A model generated the notes under the pieces. That model did no database searches. It worked only from the letters and a program-made list of their open reading frames with translations, and was not told where the DNA came from. 64,000 nt of DNA from Pterobdella sp. o SKG-2022 (lineage: Eukaryota; Annelida; Clitellata; Hirudinida; Piscicolidae): the NCBI GenBank assembly GCA_964035795.1, contig OZ038320.1:15873760-15937759 (forward strand). The letters run 5' to 3'. The position numbers and the translations under genes were made by a program. Below, one piece after another: positions 1 through 10,109 of this stretch (positions are counted from its first letter, which is position 1; every line of letters begins with the position of its first letter).

Positions 1-40
<40 letters not shown>
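1..40. repeat. (AT)n microsatellite
   Basis: Forty bases of perfect AT dinucleotide at the window edge; the tract probably continues to the left. Confidence 0.95.
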
Positions 41-43
<3 letters not shown>

Positions 44-109
44 TAAAATTATAGGTTTAGTGGTTTTTAAGCTGCTTGAAGCTATTGTTTTTATTTATGA
101 CCTGGTGAC

Positions 110-1828
110 TTTCTTCATCTGTTTTCTTTACCAACAGCCCCACAAAGTTTTCCAACTTTCGTGTAGAGTCAAGGGTATGCCATTGGTGAACAAGGACACA
201 TCTTCACCATTCAGAAATTTAGAGAATTACTATTGCTTGAGAGCAACCCCAGAAGAGGGTATAAACACCTTGGTGGACCTTGCCACCGACACCTTCCTTC
301 CCTCGAAACAAGAGAAATGCTTTCTGAAGAGGTTGAAGTTGCAGAGTTTGGAAAATTTTTTGAAAAAGCTCTTTTTAGAGATTACAAGGGGCAAACATAC
401 AATGAACTAGAAGAGAGGCTGCCTTTTTGTCCAGCACCAGCACCAGTCCGGCAAAAGAACCCACCTTCTCGTGGTGCCGGGTGTGCACTTTAACAAGAGT
501 GTCAAAGAGGTTCTAAGCCACGTCAGCTTCCAACCACAAAGCATTTCGAGAATCCATCCATCATTTTTCACTGCTCACCAAAAGTCACAAACAACTCGAA
601 GCTACAAGTTTCTTTCAATACTCGCTCCAAAGAGTGTCGAAAGAGTCTTTGGGTGTTTGCGCTCAACAACAACAACAATCACCAGCACCACTCCTTCTAC
701 CGTGGGATTGAGCAAGGTGTGTCTGTTTACTGAGACATCTGCTGACTGGCTTGTCAGCATGTTTGCCTGCTTCAAGGGAAAATTTTTACTGGTGATATTC
801 TTAGCTTCATAGGGTGAAGATGGTGTGGTGCATGGACTCAATCAAACTAAAGTGCAAACATCTCTTTTGAGCTACTGCTTGTTGTCAAAAATTGCTACTA
901 AAGACTGAAACATTGAAGAATGTGATAGTGATTTCAGATACTGAGGTATCAGAGAAAGTGAAAGTAGATTCGAAAGAGGTGAAGATCAAATCATTGAGTA
1001 GCGTGGAGGCTGAGGTAGAGGCCATTAGGGCAGAAGGCAAGCAGATCCTTGTGGGCAGATCTGGCAAAAATTACCTGGCTTTTGTTATGTACACTAGTGG
1101 ATCTACACGATTTCCTAAGAGATACTTTTGCCACACAAGAACGCCATATGCGCATTCACTAGTCAAGGTCAACTTGTTGGAAACATCAGCCCATGCTACA
1201 TCTACATAGGATACCTACCACTGGCTCATGTGCTTGAGGCCACTGCAGAGATCTGCTCATTCATGAGGGGTGTGCGTATTGGATTCTTCTCACCCAGCTT
1301 CTTACCGATAATTCAACAAAGGTCAAGACGGGGACCAAGGTTGATATATCAGTGCTTAAGCCTACACTCATGACCAGTGTCCCTTTGATAATGGACCGCT
1401 TGTACAAGCTGGACTATAGCTCAACGCAAATTCTTTTCATTTGCGTATACAAGAGAAAGAACTACGAGGCAGGATTTGACACTCCCCTCTGCGATCTGCT
1501 AGTGTTCAAGAAGATCAGAGCAGTGTTGGGAGGTAAGATAAGGTTGATGTTGACTAGGGGAGTGTCACTGTCGTCAGAAACGCAGCGTTTCATGAAAACC
1601 TGTTTCTGCTGCCTTGTCATCCAGGGCTATGAACTTACTGAGACCTGTGGAGCTGGATCCGTTTCTGAAATGACTGACAGAAACACTGGCGAAGTGGGAG
1701 CTCTTCTGAAAGGCTGTAACATCATGCTGGTCAACTGGAAGCAAAGCAATTACAACAATACTGATCGATCTTTTGCGAAAGGTGAAGTGTGTATTCGAGG
1801 AAAAAATATCGTCATAGGCATGTACGTG
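110..1828 (+). pseudogene. Processed pseudogene of a long-chain acyl-CoA synthetase (ACSL3/4 type), 3-prime truncated
   Basis: ACSL enzymes activate long-chain fatty acids to acyl-CoA on ER and other membranes. Family blocks appear in order but in changing frames: the N-terminal region with a PEEGINTLVDLATDTF-like stretch (about 240-300), TREMLSEE (about 308-335), FTETSADWLVSMFACFK (about 725-775), GVVHGLNQT (about 815-845), the AMP-binding motif YTSGST-FPK (about 1090-1120, its later glycines replaced), YIGYLPLAHVLE (about 1200-1240), VLKPTLMTSVPLIMDR (about 1355-1400), FKK-RAVLGG (about 1505-1535), GYELTETCGAG (about 1625-1660) and GEVCIRGKNI (about 1780-1812). No intron-like gap separates these blocks, so it looks like a retrotransposed mRNA copy. 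Several frameshifts and a TAG at about 810 make it dead. An unrelated repeat interrupts it at about 425-712. The C-terminal third (from the TGD motif on) is absent, replaced in frame by LINE A endonuclease sequence at about 1828. The family is confident; the exact paralogue is not. Confidence 0.85.
425..712 (+). repeat. Interspersed repeat R1, copy 1 (inside the ACSL pseudogene)
   Basis: The stretch from about AAAAGAACCCACCTTCT to an AACAACAACAACAATCACC run is unrelated to ACSL and splits that homology. It matches 27770-28000 and 56512-56630 in the same orientation. Shared words include GTGTGCACT, CATTTCGAGAATCCATCC and CACTGCTCACCAAAAGTCACA. One frame gives EVL-SHVSFQPQSISRIHPS, which also reads in the other two copies, so R1 may derive from a coding element. 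The class is unknown. Confidence 0.7.
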
Positions 1829-2838
1829 GTGGCTCTGGTGGGTTCAGGTGTGTTAGATGTAGACGATGCAGTCGTGGTGTATTCAGGTATGGATGTGAAG
1901 CAAAATGGCAACCAACGAGGTACTGGTGTTATCTTGAGAAATGAATTCAAGAAGGCGTGGAAAAAAAATGGTGTTTTTCGTCCTATAAACGAAAGGTTAT
2001 TGCAAGTAAGGGTGAAAATGGGTGGTTTTGGTATCAGTCTTATTGCCGTATATGCTCCTACAGAGGTTGATGAGTCAGAAAACAGTGACAATTTTTATGA
2101 AACACTGCAATCGACATTTGTAAAAAGGATGTCATCATAGTAGCAGATGATTTCAATGCACGAATGGGTCAGCCAACTAGTCGATCATCTCTACATGGGA
2201 AGCATAATCCAGATGTGAGAAATAAAAACGGCAGAAGACTGGTGGATTTATGCAAGTGTAACAATCTGGCAATCACCAACACTTTGTTCCTTCATAAAAA
2301 GATACATCAGCATACATGGCACCATTCTGGTCAGAAAAATGGTGGACATGTCCTTGACTACATACTCATCAATGCTCAATACCAATCCTGCATCTTGGAC
2401 ACCAAATTGTTCAGAAAAACTCTTCATATTTTTGATCACTTCCCTGTTATTACAAAATTCAAATTTTTCAAATCACTATGTCATAAGCAACATTTTCGCA
2501 ACAATAGTCACAAACAATACATTGAAAAGCTCCGAGAACTTGACGAAAACATAATAAATAATTTCAGAAACCAGTTAGCAGTGCCTGGTGGCCCAAAAAA
2601 TATTGATGAGCTATGGAAAGTTTTCAAAGAAAGTTTAGCATCTGCAAAAAAAGTTTTGCCAACCAAACACACAAAATATAAAAAGGATTGGGTAACTAAA
2701 GAAATTCGGCAGCTGACAATTGAAAAAGCTGATGTTTACCAAAAAATTATGCAACATAAACAAAAAAATCAATCAGTTCCATTATTTCTCAAGTCCCAAT
2801 ATGTGATAATAAAGAAAAAATGCAAAAAAAGCATGTAA
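1829..2838 (+). pseudogene. LINE A endonuclease and linker remnant
   Basis: The endonuclease cleaves target DNA to prime reverse transcription. Sequence from 1829 to 2140 covers the middle of the domain with GVILRNEFKKAWKKNG and IAVYAPTEVDE; a frame change near 2135 leads to a second open segment from about 2164 containing RNKNGRRLVDLCKCNNLAI, TWHHSGQKNGGHVLDYIL and DHFPVI, the usual C-terminal endonuclease blocks. The rest to 2838 is lysine-rich linker. The upstream ACSL pseudogene reads straight into this domain without a stop (open from 1352 to 2140); I regard that as accidental. Confidence 0.8.
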
Positions 2839-3144
2839 ACTTGCTCTAACTTCATGGTGGGAACAAAAAAGTAAAGAGGCAGAAGATGATTATGAAATGA
2901 GTTTGAAACAAGGTAAAGGTGGCTCTTTAATAAAAAATTTGAAGTCTTTAACCAAATCAAGAGGTTATAGATGTTTGAAGATCTTAACCAAAGATGATAC
3001 AACAAGGCTAACAACAACAAAAATCAAACTGAAGAGATGGTGTGAACACTTTGAAGAGCTCACAAACATCAATACCCTGATCATCATTCTGCTCTTTCAC
3101 ATCTCCCTCAATTTCTCCCTCCATCTGATAGCTCTCTGTATCCA

Positions 3145-4005
3145 ATGACTGAGCCTCTGACAAACGAAGAATTGGGTGTCGTACAGTGTAAAAAAAATAG
3201 CTCGACTGGAATTGATGGAATTAGTACAGAGCTACTGCTACTAGGTGCTGATAAGACTGTTAGATGGTTGAAGTTGATTGCAGATCAATTATGGGTCGAA
3301 GAAAAGGTTCCTTCAGACTGGACCAAACAAATAACTGTTCCCATCTTCAAGAATAACTTCCGTGGCATCTCACTTTTATGTTCAGCCTACAAAGTATTCG
3401 CAAGAGCGATGCTGAACAGAATGAAACATTATGTTGAAGAGCAACTAAGTGAGTCCCAATGTGGGTTTCGTGCCAAGAGAGGTTGTTGTGATCAATTATT
3501 TTCTACGAAAATATTGATGCAACCGGCCAAGGAGTTCAACGTACCGGTTTTTTTGTGCTTCATTGATATCTGTAAAGAGTACGACTCAGTTAATAGAAAC
3601 TTGCTTTGGGCTGTGTTACATCGTGTCTACAACTTTCCTGAAAAGTTCGTGAGTATAATAGAAGCCTTACATAAGGAAACATATGGGGTGGTGCGGTTTG
3701 AAGGTCAGTTGTCTGAAGAATACAAGGTTGAATCAGGTGTAAAGCAGAGTGATGTACTGGCTCTAACTCTGTTTAACTTATTTTTAGATGATATCACAAG
3801 GACTGCCATGATGAAACATCCTGATGCCGGATTCCATATTCAATACAACCTTGACGCTCCTCTGGTAAACAACAGCCGTCATAAGTTCAACATGAGTGAT
3901 AAAGTTCAAATCCTCATGTACGCAGATGATGTGGTATTATTGAGCAATGATCTAAGTGTATTGAATTCTTTTATTCAAGCGCTCAGTGAAGAATTTACCC
4001 GTTAA
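3145..4005 (+). pseudogene. LINE A reverse transcriptase fragment
   Basis: The 286-codon open stretch contains the RT palm: NSSTGIDGISTELLLLGADK, FRGISLLCSAYKVFARAMLNR, QCGFRAKRGCCDQLF, FIDICKEYDSVNR, SGVKQSDVLALTLFN and the catalytic YADD at 3919-3930. The usually conserved GVKQGDVLAP block is altered here (S for G, L for P). A TAA ends the frame at 4005 while homology continues (GLKFNTQKSKIM), so the copy is inactivated. The region between linker and RT (2840-3145) is frameshifted. Confidence 0.85.
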
Positions 4006-4335
4006 GGCTTGAAGTTCAATACTCAAAAATCTAAGATAATGGCTGTGTGGCCTGAAGCTGATAATACAGACACTCATCTTGACAACAGTTCGGTACATTA
4101 AATTGACGGTGGTTTTGAGGAAGTTGAGCAGTATCAATATCTGGGCAGTATACTTCGAAACGACTGTTCCATAGATGAAAAGATTGATACTCGTATCTGT
4201 AAAGCATCGATGGCTTTCAGAAGTATTGGAAGGCTCATATGGTATCAAAAAAAGTTAAAAAGGAAAACGAAGATGAGGCTTTTCAAATCCATTATAATGC
4301 CTATCCTGCTTTACGGTTGTGAGACTTGAGCTACT

Positions 4336-5028
4336 TTGAGCAACCATGTTCAAAGATTGCAGTCTTTTGTTAATAAGTGTGTTCGGTCTATATGTGAAAT
4401 CTCTATGAGAGACATGTTAAGAAACACCGAAATAAGAAGAAGCAACATTGAACGCGTAGATTCAATCCTTCTACTGAAAAGACTCAAATGGCTAGGACAT
4501 ATTGAAAGAATGGCAGATTCCCGGTGGCCTAAAAAATTATTGGTCAGTAAAATATGTGGTGGTAAAAGAAGTCAGGGTGGTCAAAAACATAGGTGGCATG
4601 ATGTGGTGAATAACGATTTGAAAGCTATTGGGTTGGTGTCTGGTTGGCGTAGCAAAGCGAAGAACAGAATCGAATGGCGGAAAAGCATAAATACCCTCAT
4701 AATCGATCTCAACCAAAATAAAGAACAATCAGAAAAAGATATGAAAGAAAAAGGGCTGAATGTACAATATAACAATACTAATAACATATGTGGTGAGGTG
4801 AACATAAATAATGGGGTATTAAACGGTTTGGTATTCTCTTTTTCTGGTTGCAACAAAATTGCAGTTAACAAAGCTGACCTTGCAAATCACATCAGACAGA
4901 AACACTCACAGCTAGCAACAATAACAATCTTATGCCGACACTGTGGTAGAAATTTCAAGCGACATGGTTTTCAAAACCACCAGAAAAAATGCGCAACAAC
5001 AACAAGAAATGGCAACCATTCTCTGTAG
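4336..5028 (+). pseudogene. LINE A C-terminal region with Cys/His fingers
   Basis: Follows the RT after a TGA that replaces an expected Trp codon at about 4326. Contains NHVQRLQSFVNKCVRSI, KRLKWLGHIERMADSR and SQGGQKHRWHD, then two terminal fingers. The first (GCNKIAVNKADLANHIRQKH) has lost its leading Cys; the second (CRHCGRNFKRHGFQNHQKKC) is an intact CCHC type. Comparison with 44810-44975 shows that fingers are a constant C-terminal feature of LINE A. Confidence 0.8.
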
Positions 5029-5057
5029 CTGCCTGATGGTGGACAAATAAAGTATAA

Positions 5058-5073
5058 GTGTGTGTGTGTGTGT
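5058..5073. repeat. (GT)n tail after LINE A copy 1
   Basis: Short GT tract directly after the LINE A 3-prime end. GT repeats follow the other LINE A and LINE B ends in the window. Confidence 0.8.
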
Positions 5074-5074
5074 A

Positions 5075-5597
5075 GGCACGAGGTAAAATGGCCTCCGTTA
5101 AATTTTTAAGTTTTCTCAAGTTTAAAGTTGAATTTTGTAATTGAAAAAAAGTTTTAAATGTTTAAAATAATTAATTTAACAAGTTGATAGTAATTTATTT
5201 TGAAAAATCTCATGTTGGATAAGTACAAAAGTTTAAAATAGTCTCGTATCACGCCGAAATAACTTAAAAAATTTTAATTAGTGATATAATTATTTAATGC
5301 ATAAATAAAAAAATAAAAAAGTATCCAAAATTTGGAGAAATCAAGTCTTTTAATGCTAAATTTGGATGTAAACAAAATTGGCGGTTAAAAGTGAAAAGTA
5401 TTAATTTTATTTGGCTGCGGAGAGAAAACTTCAAAATTTCAACGTAAGCCATCAACAAAAAGCCTACATGAAGATTTCAAGAAACTTCGCCTAGCTGATC
5501 ACTGGCAAGTCAAAATAAGAACACCACACCAGATCCATAGATAAACTGCTCTGCAGTTTAGTGCACCCGCCTTATGGTGGATAAATGCACAAAAGGA

Positions 5598-5602
<5 letters not shown>
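5075..5602 (+). repeat. Module M, copy 1 (about 530 bases, non-coding)
   Basis: Starts with GAGGTAAAATGGCCTCCGTT after the GT tract. It aligns along its length with 45434-45960, which lies in the same position after another LINE A plus GT tract. Shared words include TAACAAGTTGATA, TTGGCTGCGGAGA, AAGAAACTTCG and CTGATCACTGGCAA. It ends in CTGCAGTTTAGTGCACC and then GCCTTATGGTGGATAAATGC, which resembles the LINE A 3-prime tail, followed by a second GT tract. No convincing reading frame. It may be the true LINE A 3-prime region, a tail-sharing non-autonomous element, or part of a segmental duplication. Confidence 0.65.

Positions 5603-5629
<27 letters not shown>
5600..5629. repeat. (GT)n microsatellite
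   Basis: About 14 GT units between the LINE A-like tail word and the antisense endonuclease fragment. Confidence 0.9.
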
Positions 5630-5630
<1 letters not shown>

Positions 5631-6057
5631 CGATTCTTGCTTTAATCACTCTTTCTGAAATCATGCTGTGAGTGCCTTCTTTCTTCCAAGCCTTTCTGAG
5701 ATCACCTCTGAGAGCAATAGCTACTCCTCGTTGGTTACCATTTTTTGGTTCTGAGAGCCCAGAATAAAGCACTGTTGTGCCTTCGATTTCCAGAGTGCCA
5801 CTGCCTGCCCATTGCACTTCCGACATTGCTAAGAGAGATAAGTTTTTTTCTCTCATTGTTGCAATAACGTTTATCAGTTTTATGCTGAACTTCGTTGGGT
5901 TGCCCATGCTTTTGACGTTCCAGCATCCTATTTTTGTGGTTTCAATCTTCATTTTTACTAAGGATTTGGTGTGGTTTTGCACTGGTACGTTATCAGCAAT
6001 ACGCAGTGATTTTTTTGTGTTTAATGCTTTTTGAATATATTTGGATGTTTGTTTCAT
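5630..6057 (-). pseudogene. Antisense LINE endonuclease N-terminal fragment
   Basis: Read on the minus strand from an ATG at 6057: a basic leader, then GCWNVKSMGNPTKFSIKL, NLSLLAMSEVQWAGSG, TTVLYSGLSEPKNGNQRG and LRKAWKKEG, the first half of a LINE endonuclease. It matches the start of LINE A copy 3 (40396 onward), so it supplies the N-terminus missing from LINE A copy 1. The reading frame is open to the GT tract. The 6058-6325 stretch may be its antisense 5-prime UTR, but I see no independent support. Confidence 0.8.
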
Positions 6058-6325
6058 ATTTTTTCAAGTTGATGTATAAGTTAGGTAATTAAGTTTGAGC
6101 CAGCTTTGTATGTTCTTTTTTTAATCCGCTCTGTTTCACCTGTGAACTTCGTTTTGCGTTTCAAAAATAACTTTTTGTTTCAAAATTTTGAAGCGGTATC
6201 CACTCAATTTCCAAAAAACTTATATTTTCAACAACTTGTACAAACGTTTTTTAACGAAAAATTCGCAATGTATCCAATATAAAACTCAAAAAACATTGGA
6301 GCTTTGAACACGTTTCGCGGGTTAC

Positions 6326-6499
6326 ACCACATTCGCCAAGTCCACAAAGCACCATCATTACAACATTGCCCGAATTGCAATAACGTTTTCAAAAAACAAG
6401 GACTTCATAACCACGTGAAGAAATGTTCCAGAAATCAATCTTCAGTGCACCTACTGTCAAGTGGATAACGCACTTCCAAGTTCCAAGTTCCAAGTGTGT
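6326..6499 (+). mobile_element. LINE B 3-prime tail fragment
   Basis: This 174-base sense stretch is identical to 7658-7831. It encodes the last LINE B finger (CPNCNNVFKKQGLHNHVKKC) and includes the 3-prime tail with three TTCCAAG heptamers before GT. The next LINE B insertion begins within its terminal TGTGT. Confidence 0.9.
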
Positions 6500-6960
6500 T
6501 CGATGTTTATATCGTTACGTATTGCCAGCGTTGTGTTGAGGCTTGGAATTGAGTTTTTTGGTAGAATGGTCATGTATTTTGTTTTGCTGAAGTTTATTCT
6601 CAGTCCAAATTTGATGCAAACGTCATCTATTGAAGTGACAAGGCATTCCAGGTCTTTGATGTTGTCGCTCGTGATCATTATATCATCGGCATAAGCTATT
6701 GATTGTACTGTTATAGCCTCTTCTAGCTTATAGCGACTGTTATGCATCAACGGGGCATTGTGGCTATATTCAATGCGAATGCCTTTGTCTGGGTGGTTCT
6801 TGAGTGCCACTCTTATCACAGCGTCGAGGTATGTATTAAAAAGCATAGGAGCCAGCACATCTCCTTGTTTCACCCCAACGCTGATGGGAAACTCATCGGA
6901 CAACTGTCCATCAGCCCGGATCGCTCCTGTTGTACAGCTATGGAGAGCTTTAAGGATGCG
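6499..6960 (-). pseudogene. LINE B reverse transcriptase segment (inverted part)
   Basis: On the minus strand it reads ADGQLSDEFPISVGVKQGDV, LAPMLFNTYLDAVIRVALK, SIAYADDIMITSDNIKDLEC and LRINFSKTKYMTILPKN, covering the RT palm with an intact YADD near 6688. Only this segment of the RT is present. The frame is open throughout, consistent with a recent insertion. Confidence 0.85.
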
Positions 6961-7800
6961 AACAGTGACAACACAGTCGATGCAGAAGTTGAATCACGTA
7001 TAAATAAAGCATCCCAAGTCTTTCGCAGCCTTAGTCGGTTGGTATGGTATCAACGAAAAATAAAAGTTTCCACCAAACTGAAACTTTTCAAAGCCATTAT
7101 AATACCAACTCTATTATACGGCAGCGAAACTTGGAATGTTCTTCAATGCCACATACAGCGTCTCCAAGTATTCACAAACAGGTGTCTGAGAATCATCACG
7201 GGGACTTCTCTTTGGGACAAACTGAGAAACACCCAACTACGATGTAATTCAAAAATAGAGCGAGTTGACGTGATGATTCAACGAAGAAGACTCCAGTGGC
7301 TTGGGCACTTGGAAAGAATGGAAAATTCAAGGCTCCAAAAGAAATTAATGGTGAGCAAAATTGCTGAAGGTTCACGGTCTCAAGGTGGTCAAAAGAAGAG
7401 ATGGCATGACCTAATATATACAGACCTAAAAAAGCTAAACATTGTTGACACCTGGAAAACAGAAGCTCGCAACAGAAACGATTGGCGCAAAAATATCAAA
7501 TCGCTATCGCAAAAAATAAATGAAGAAGCTGAAAGAAACGAGCAATCAAAAAAAGATTTGAAAAAAAATATTTTTGATGTTCACTCCAAAAGCTCTCCAT
7601 TCCAATGCCAGCATCCAGGTTGCAACAAAATAGCGGTCAACAAGGCAGGTCTGACAAACCACATTCGCCAAGTCCACAAAGCACCATCATTACAACATTG
7701 CCCGAATTGCAATAACGTTTTCAAAAAACAAGGACTTCATAACCACGTGAAGAAATGTTCCAGAAATCAATCTTCAGTGCACCTACTGTCAAGTGGATAA
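6961..7800 (+). pseudogene. LINE B C-terminal region with two Cys/His fingers (sense part)
   Basis: Open for 280 codons to TAA at 7800. Contains NTVDAEVESRINKASQVFRS, LKLFKAIIIPTLLYGSETWN, RRLQWLGHLERMENSR and SQGGQKKRWHDLI, then a C2H2 finger (CQHPGCNKIAVNKAGLTNHI...H, spacing C-x4-C-x12-H-x4-H) and a CCHC finger (CPNCNNVFKKQGLHNHVKKC). It is the best preserved C-terminus among the LINEs here. The fingers probably bind nucleic acid; their role in target choice is inference. Confidence 0.85.
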
Positions 7801-7822
7801 CGCACTTCCAAGTTCCAAGTTC

Positions 7823-8010
<188 letters not shown>

Positions 8011-9474
8011 TCGATACTGGTTTTTAATTATGCACAATAAATTTAAATAAACGGAAACAGGTAATGAGTGGTGTTATTAATTACGACAACATCATTTGGT
8101 ATGCATGTAGCTGCCTTTTTTTTTTGCTTCGCCAATCAACTTAATTGCTGTTATTTATATAATAGCCCATGGAAAATAACGTATTATTTAAAATCATTTC
8201 AAATAATTATTTTATTTTGATAAATTGCATAGATTTAACAAATGTTTTTGAGGTGCGATCAATATGATACATGGAGCTCTCTAACGCCCTTTCAGAAGCT
8301 TCAATTTAGTTCACAATGATTTAAAAAAATTTTTAATATTGTGAATCTTACATATGCTTTAATACTGAAACATGATTAAAACGACGAAAAGAGTTTGCAT
8401 AATGCTGTGAATGCAAAAAAAATGCTTCATTTTTAACAAATTCTCGTGAAAAAAATAAATTTTTTTCAACTCATTACACCCTAACTTGTCAACTTACTAT
8501 ATGAATTTGATTCAAAATTTTTTCTGTATTTGTTTCAATATAGTGCTCTCATGAGATTATTAGCTAATATTATCCTTTCATTTGTCAAGAAAAAATAAAT
8601 CAACTAGCCAAATTTTTCTAAAGCCAAAATATTTTCAATTAAAAATGGATTCAGTGTTTAATGAAGAAATAAACAATAACATAGGGCAAAATGTAGTTAA
8701 GGAATTTTAACAATTGTGGTTGGACCGAGCAATAAGTGTTTTTATTCGGATTAATTACTTCAACCATAAAAATTCTTCCACAATGTGATTTTTTGTATTA
8801 ATTTTTCTAAATAAAGGATTTTCAAAAGCGAATTTTTGTCAATATTTCATTTTTTTTAGATTCAATATATATTTTAATTATTTTTAAATTGCATTAATGT
8901 ACCCTTTAAATATTAATTCAGTTTTTAAGTTTCAGTTATTTTGAATCCTCATTGGGCATTGGAGTTTAGATATGCTTTAGACTTCAAAGAATAAAATTTC
9001 CATTTTCCGCAGAGAAATTAATCTCCCTGTCCCTTCCTTCTTACAGTATACTGGTTTTTTTTTTTCGTCTTTTTTGCGAAGTTTCTCGAGTAAGGGATCC
9101 CAGGCTTCTGTGTCTACGTACAATTGAGGAGCTTATTACCGTTTTTTACTAAATTATGTTTTCTTATTTCCAAACTTTCTCTTGTCAGTAGTTTCTTTTG
9201 GAGAGAAAACTTAGTAGTATTTACCATTGTTTTTATGATTTCTGGCTTGTTCCAATTTATTCTTCCAAATGGGCATTCTTTCGCATGTTTGCTGATACCA
9301 GATATTCTATTTAGCTAAACTCCATCATCTAAAATAAATAATCCTTTTAACTTTAGATTACATAATTGCATAGACAATTATAAAATTGATGCAGTCTCAA
9401 TAGTTATAATTATAATTTACCTGAGCCTACAAAATTTATTTCCTATAAATACCAATAATTTCAACAAACTTTTT
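8011..9474. other. AT-rich non-coding stretch
   Basis: No conserved reading frame or recognisable repeat. It lies upstream of the MEX-3-like exon and is most simply intron. Confidence 0.5.
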
Positions 9475-9560
9475 ATGCTAACGTATTATGGTAAGGCTAT
9501 ACTTAACGAAAATTTTAGCTATTTTTGCTCAATAAATGTATTAATATTTTCCCATAAATT
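9475..9560 (+). repeat. P2 repeat, single-arm copy
   Basis: Starts GCTAACGTATTATGGTAAGG and runs through TCAATAAATGTATTAATATT, matching the right arm of the foldback at 25679-25910 with roughly a fifth of positions changed. Confidence 0.55.
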
Positions 9561-10095
9561 GATGTTGAAGACTGTTGAAAATGTATTTGAAAGTTTTACA
9601 TGTTGTATAAGCTCTAAATCAACATTTGAGTGTCATCAACAAAAATTTGTTCGGCAATTTATGAATAACTATTCAAATCAATTTTCAAAATATTAGCTAA
9701 AAACTGTATGTACTGCAAATTTGGCAAAAGTACTTGCAATAAACTTCAAGTAGAAATGTTGTCTTTAAACAAATCTCATTCCTGAAAAGGATTTCTGATT
9801 ATATGTGAATTCAGACAACTTTTAAATTTTATGAATGTTAATTCTTTTTTTAGCACTAGTCTAATTTATTTTTTAAAAATTATCGTTGAAGAATTCTAAA
9901 TCAGAAATTTTATTTGTTAAATAATATAATTTTTCAATGAGTGACAGTCTTGAAATTATTTTCAATTTGGAGAAACACTGGAAAAAATTTTCCATAAACT
10001 TCGTTAAAAATAATTTTTTTTCACTGCTTTTTAAAATTATATATTTTCATCATTCATATTTTTCACTTTTTAATTTTCCGATCTAAAGCATTATA

Positions 10096-10109
10096 TTAAT
10101 TATTTACAG
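10096..10109 (+). promoter_or_regulatory. Splice acceptor of the MEX-3-like exon
   Basis: TTAATTATTTACAG ends at 10109 after a long T-rich tract (about 10010-10075). Splicing here gives GA completing a glycine codon (phase 1), followed directly by TGT AAA ATC AAA, the CKIKALR block of MEX-3 KH1. Confidence 0.8.

Larger units (their letters stand above)
1829..5062 (+). mobile_element. LINE A, copy 1 (5-prime truncated non-LTR retrotransposon)
   Basis: A broken element read in order: part of an apurinic/apyrimidinic-type endonuclease (NGNQRG, AVYAPTEVDESE, then a DxNAR-like ADDFNARMGQ), a basic linker, reverse transcriptase with YADD, a thumb and C-terminal region (KRLKWLGHIERM, SQGGQKHRWHD), and terminal Cys/His fingers. 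It begins abruptly inside the endonuclease, so about the first 100 codons are missing. It ends with the tail word CTGCCTGATGGTGGACAAATAA followed by a short GT repeat. Frameshifts and stops make it inactive. The clade was not determined; endonuclease and RT resemble proteins often labelled craniofacial-development-protein-2-like or jockey-like. Confidence 0.85.

Noticed and set aside
1352..2140. A domesticated ACSL-endonuclease fusion gene
   Set aside because: The ACSL part has lost its start, has frameshifts and a stop upstream, and the endonuclease is truncated; the in-frame joint has a one-in-three chance.
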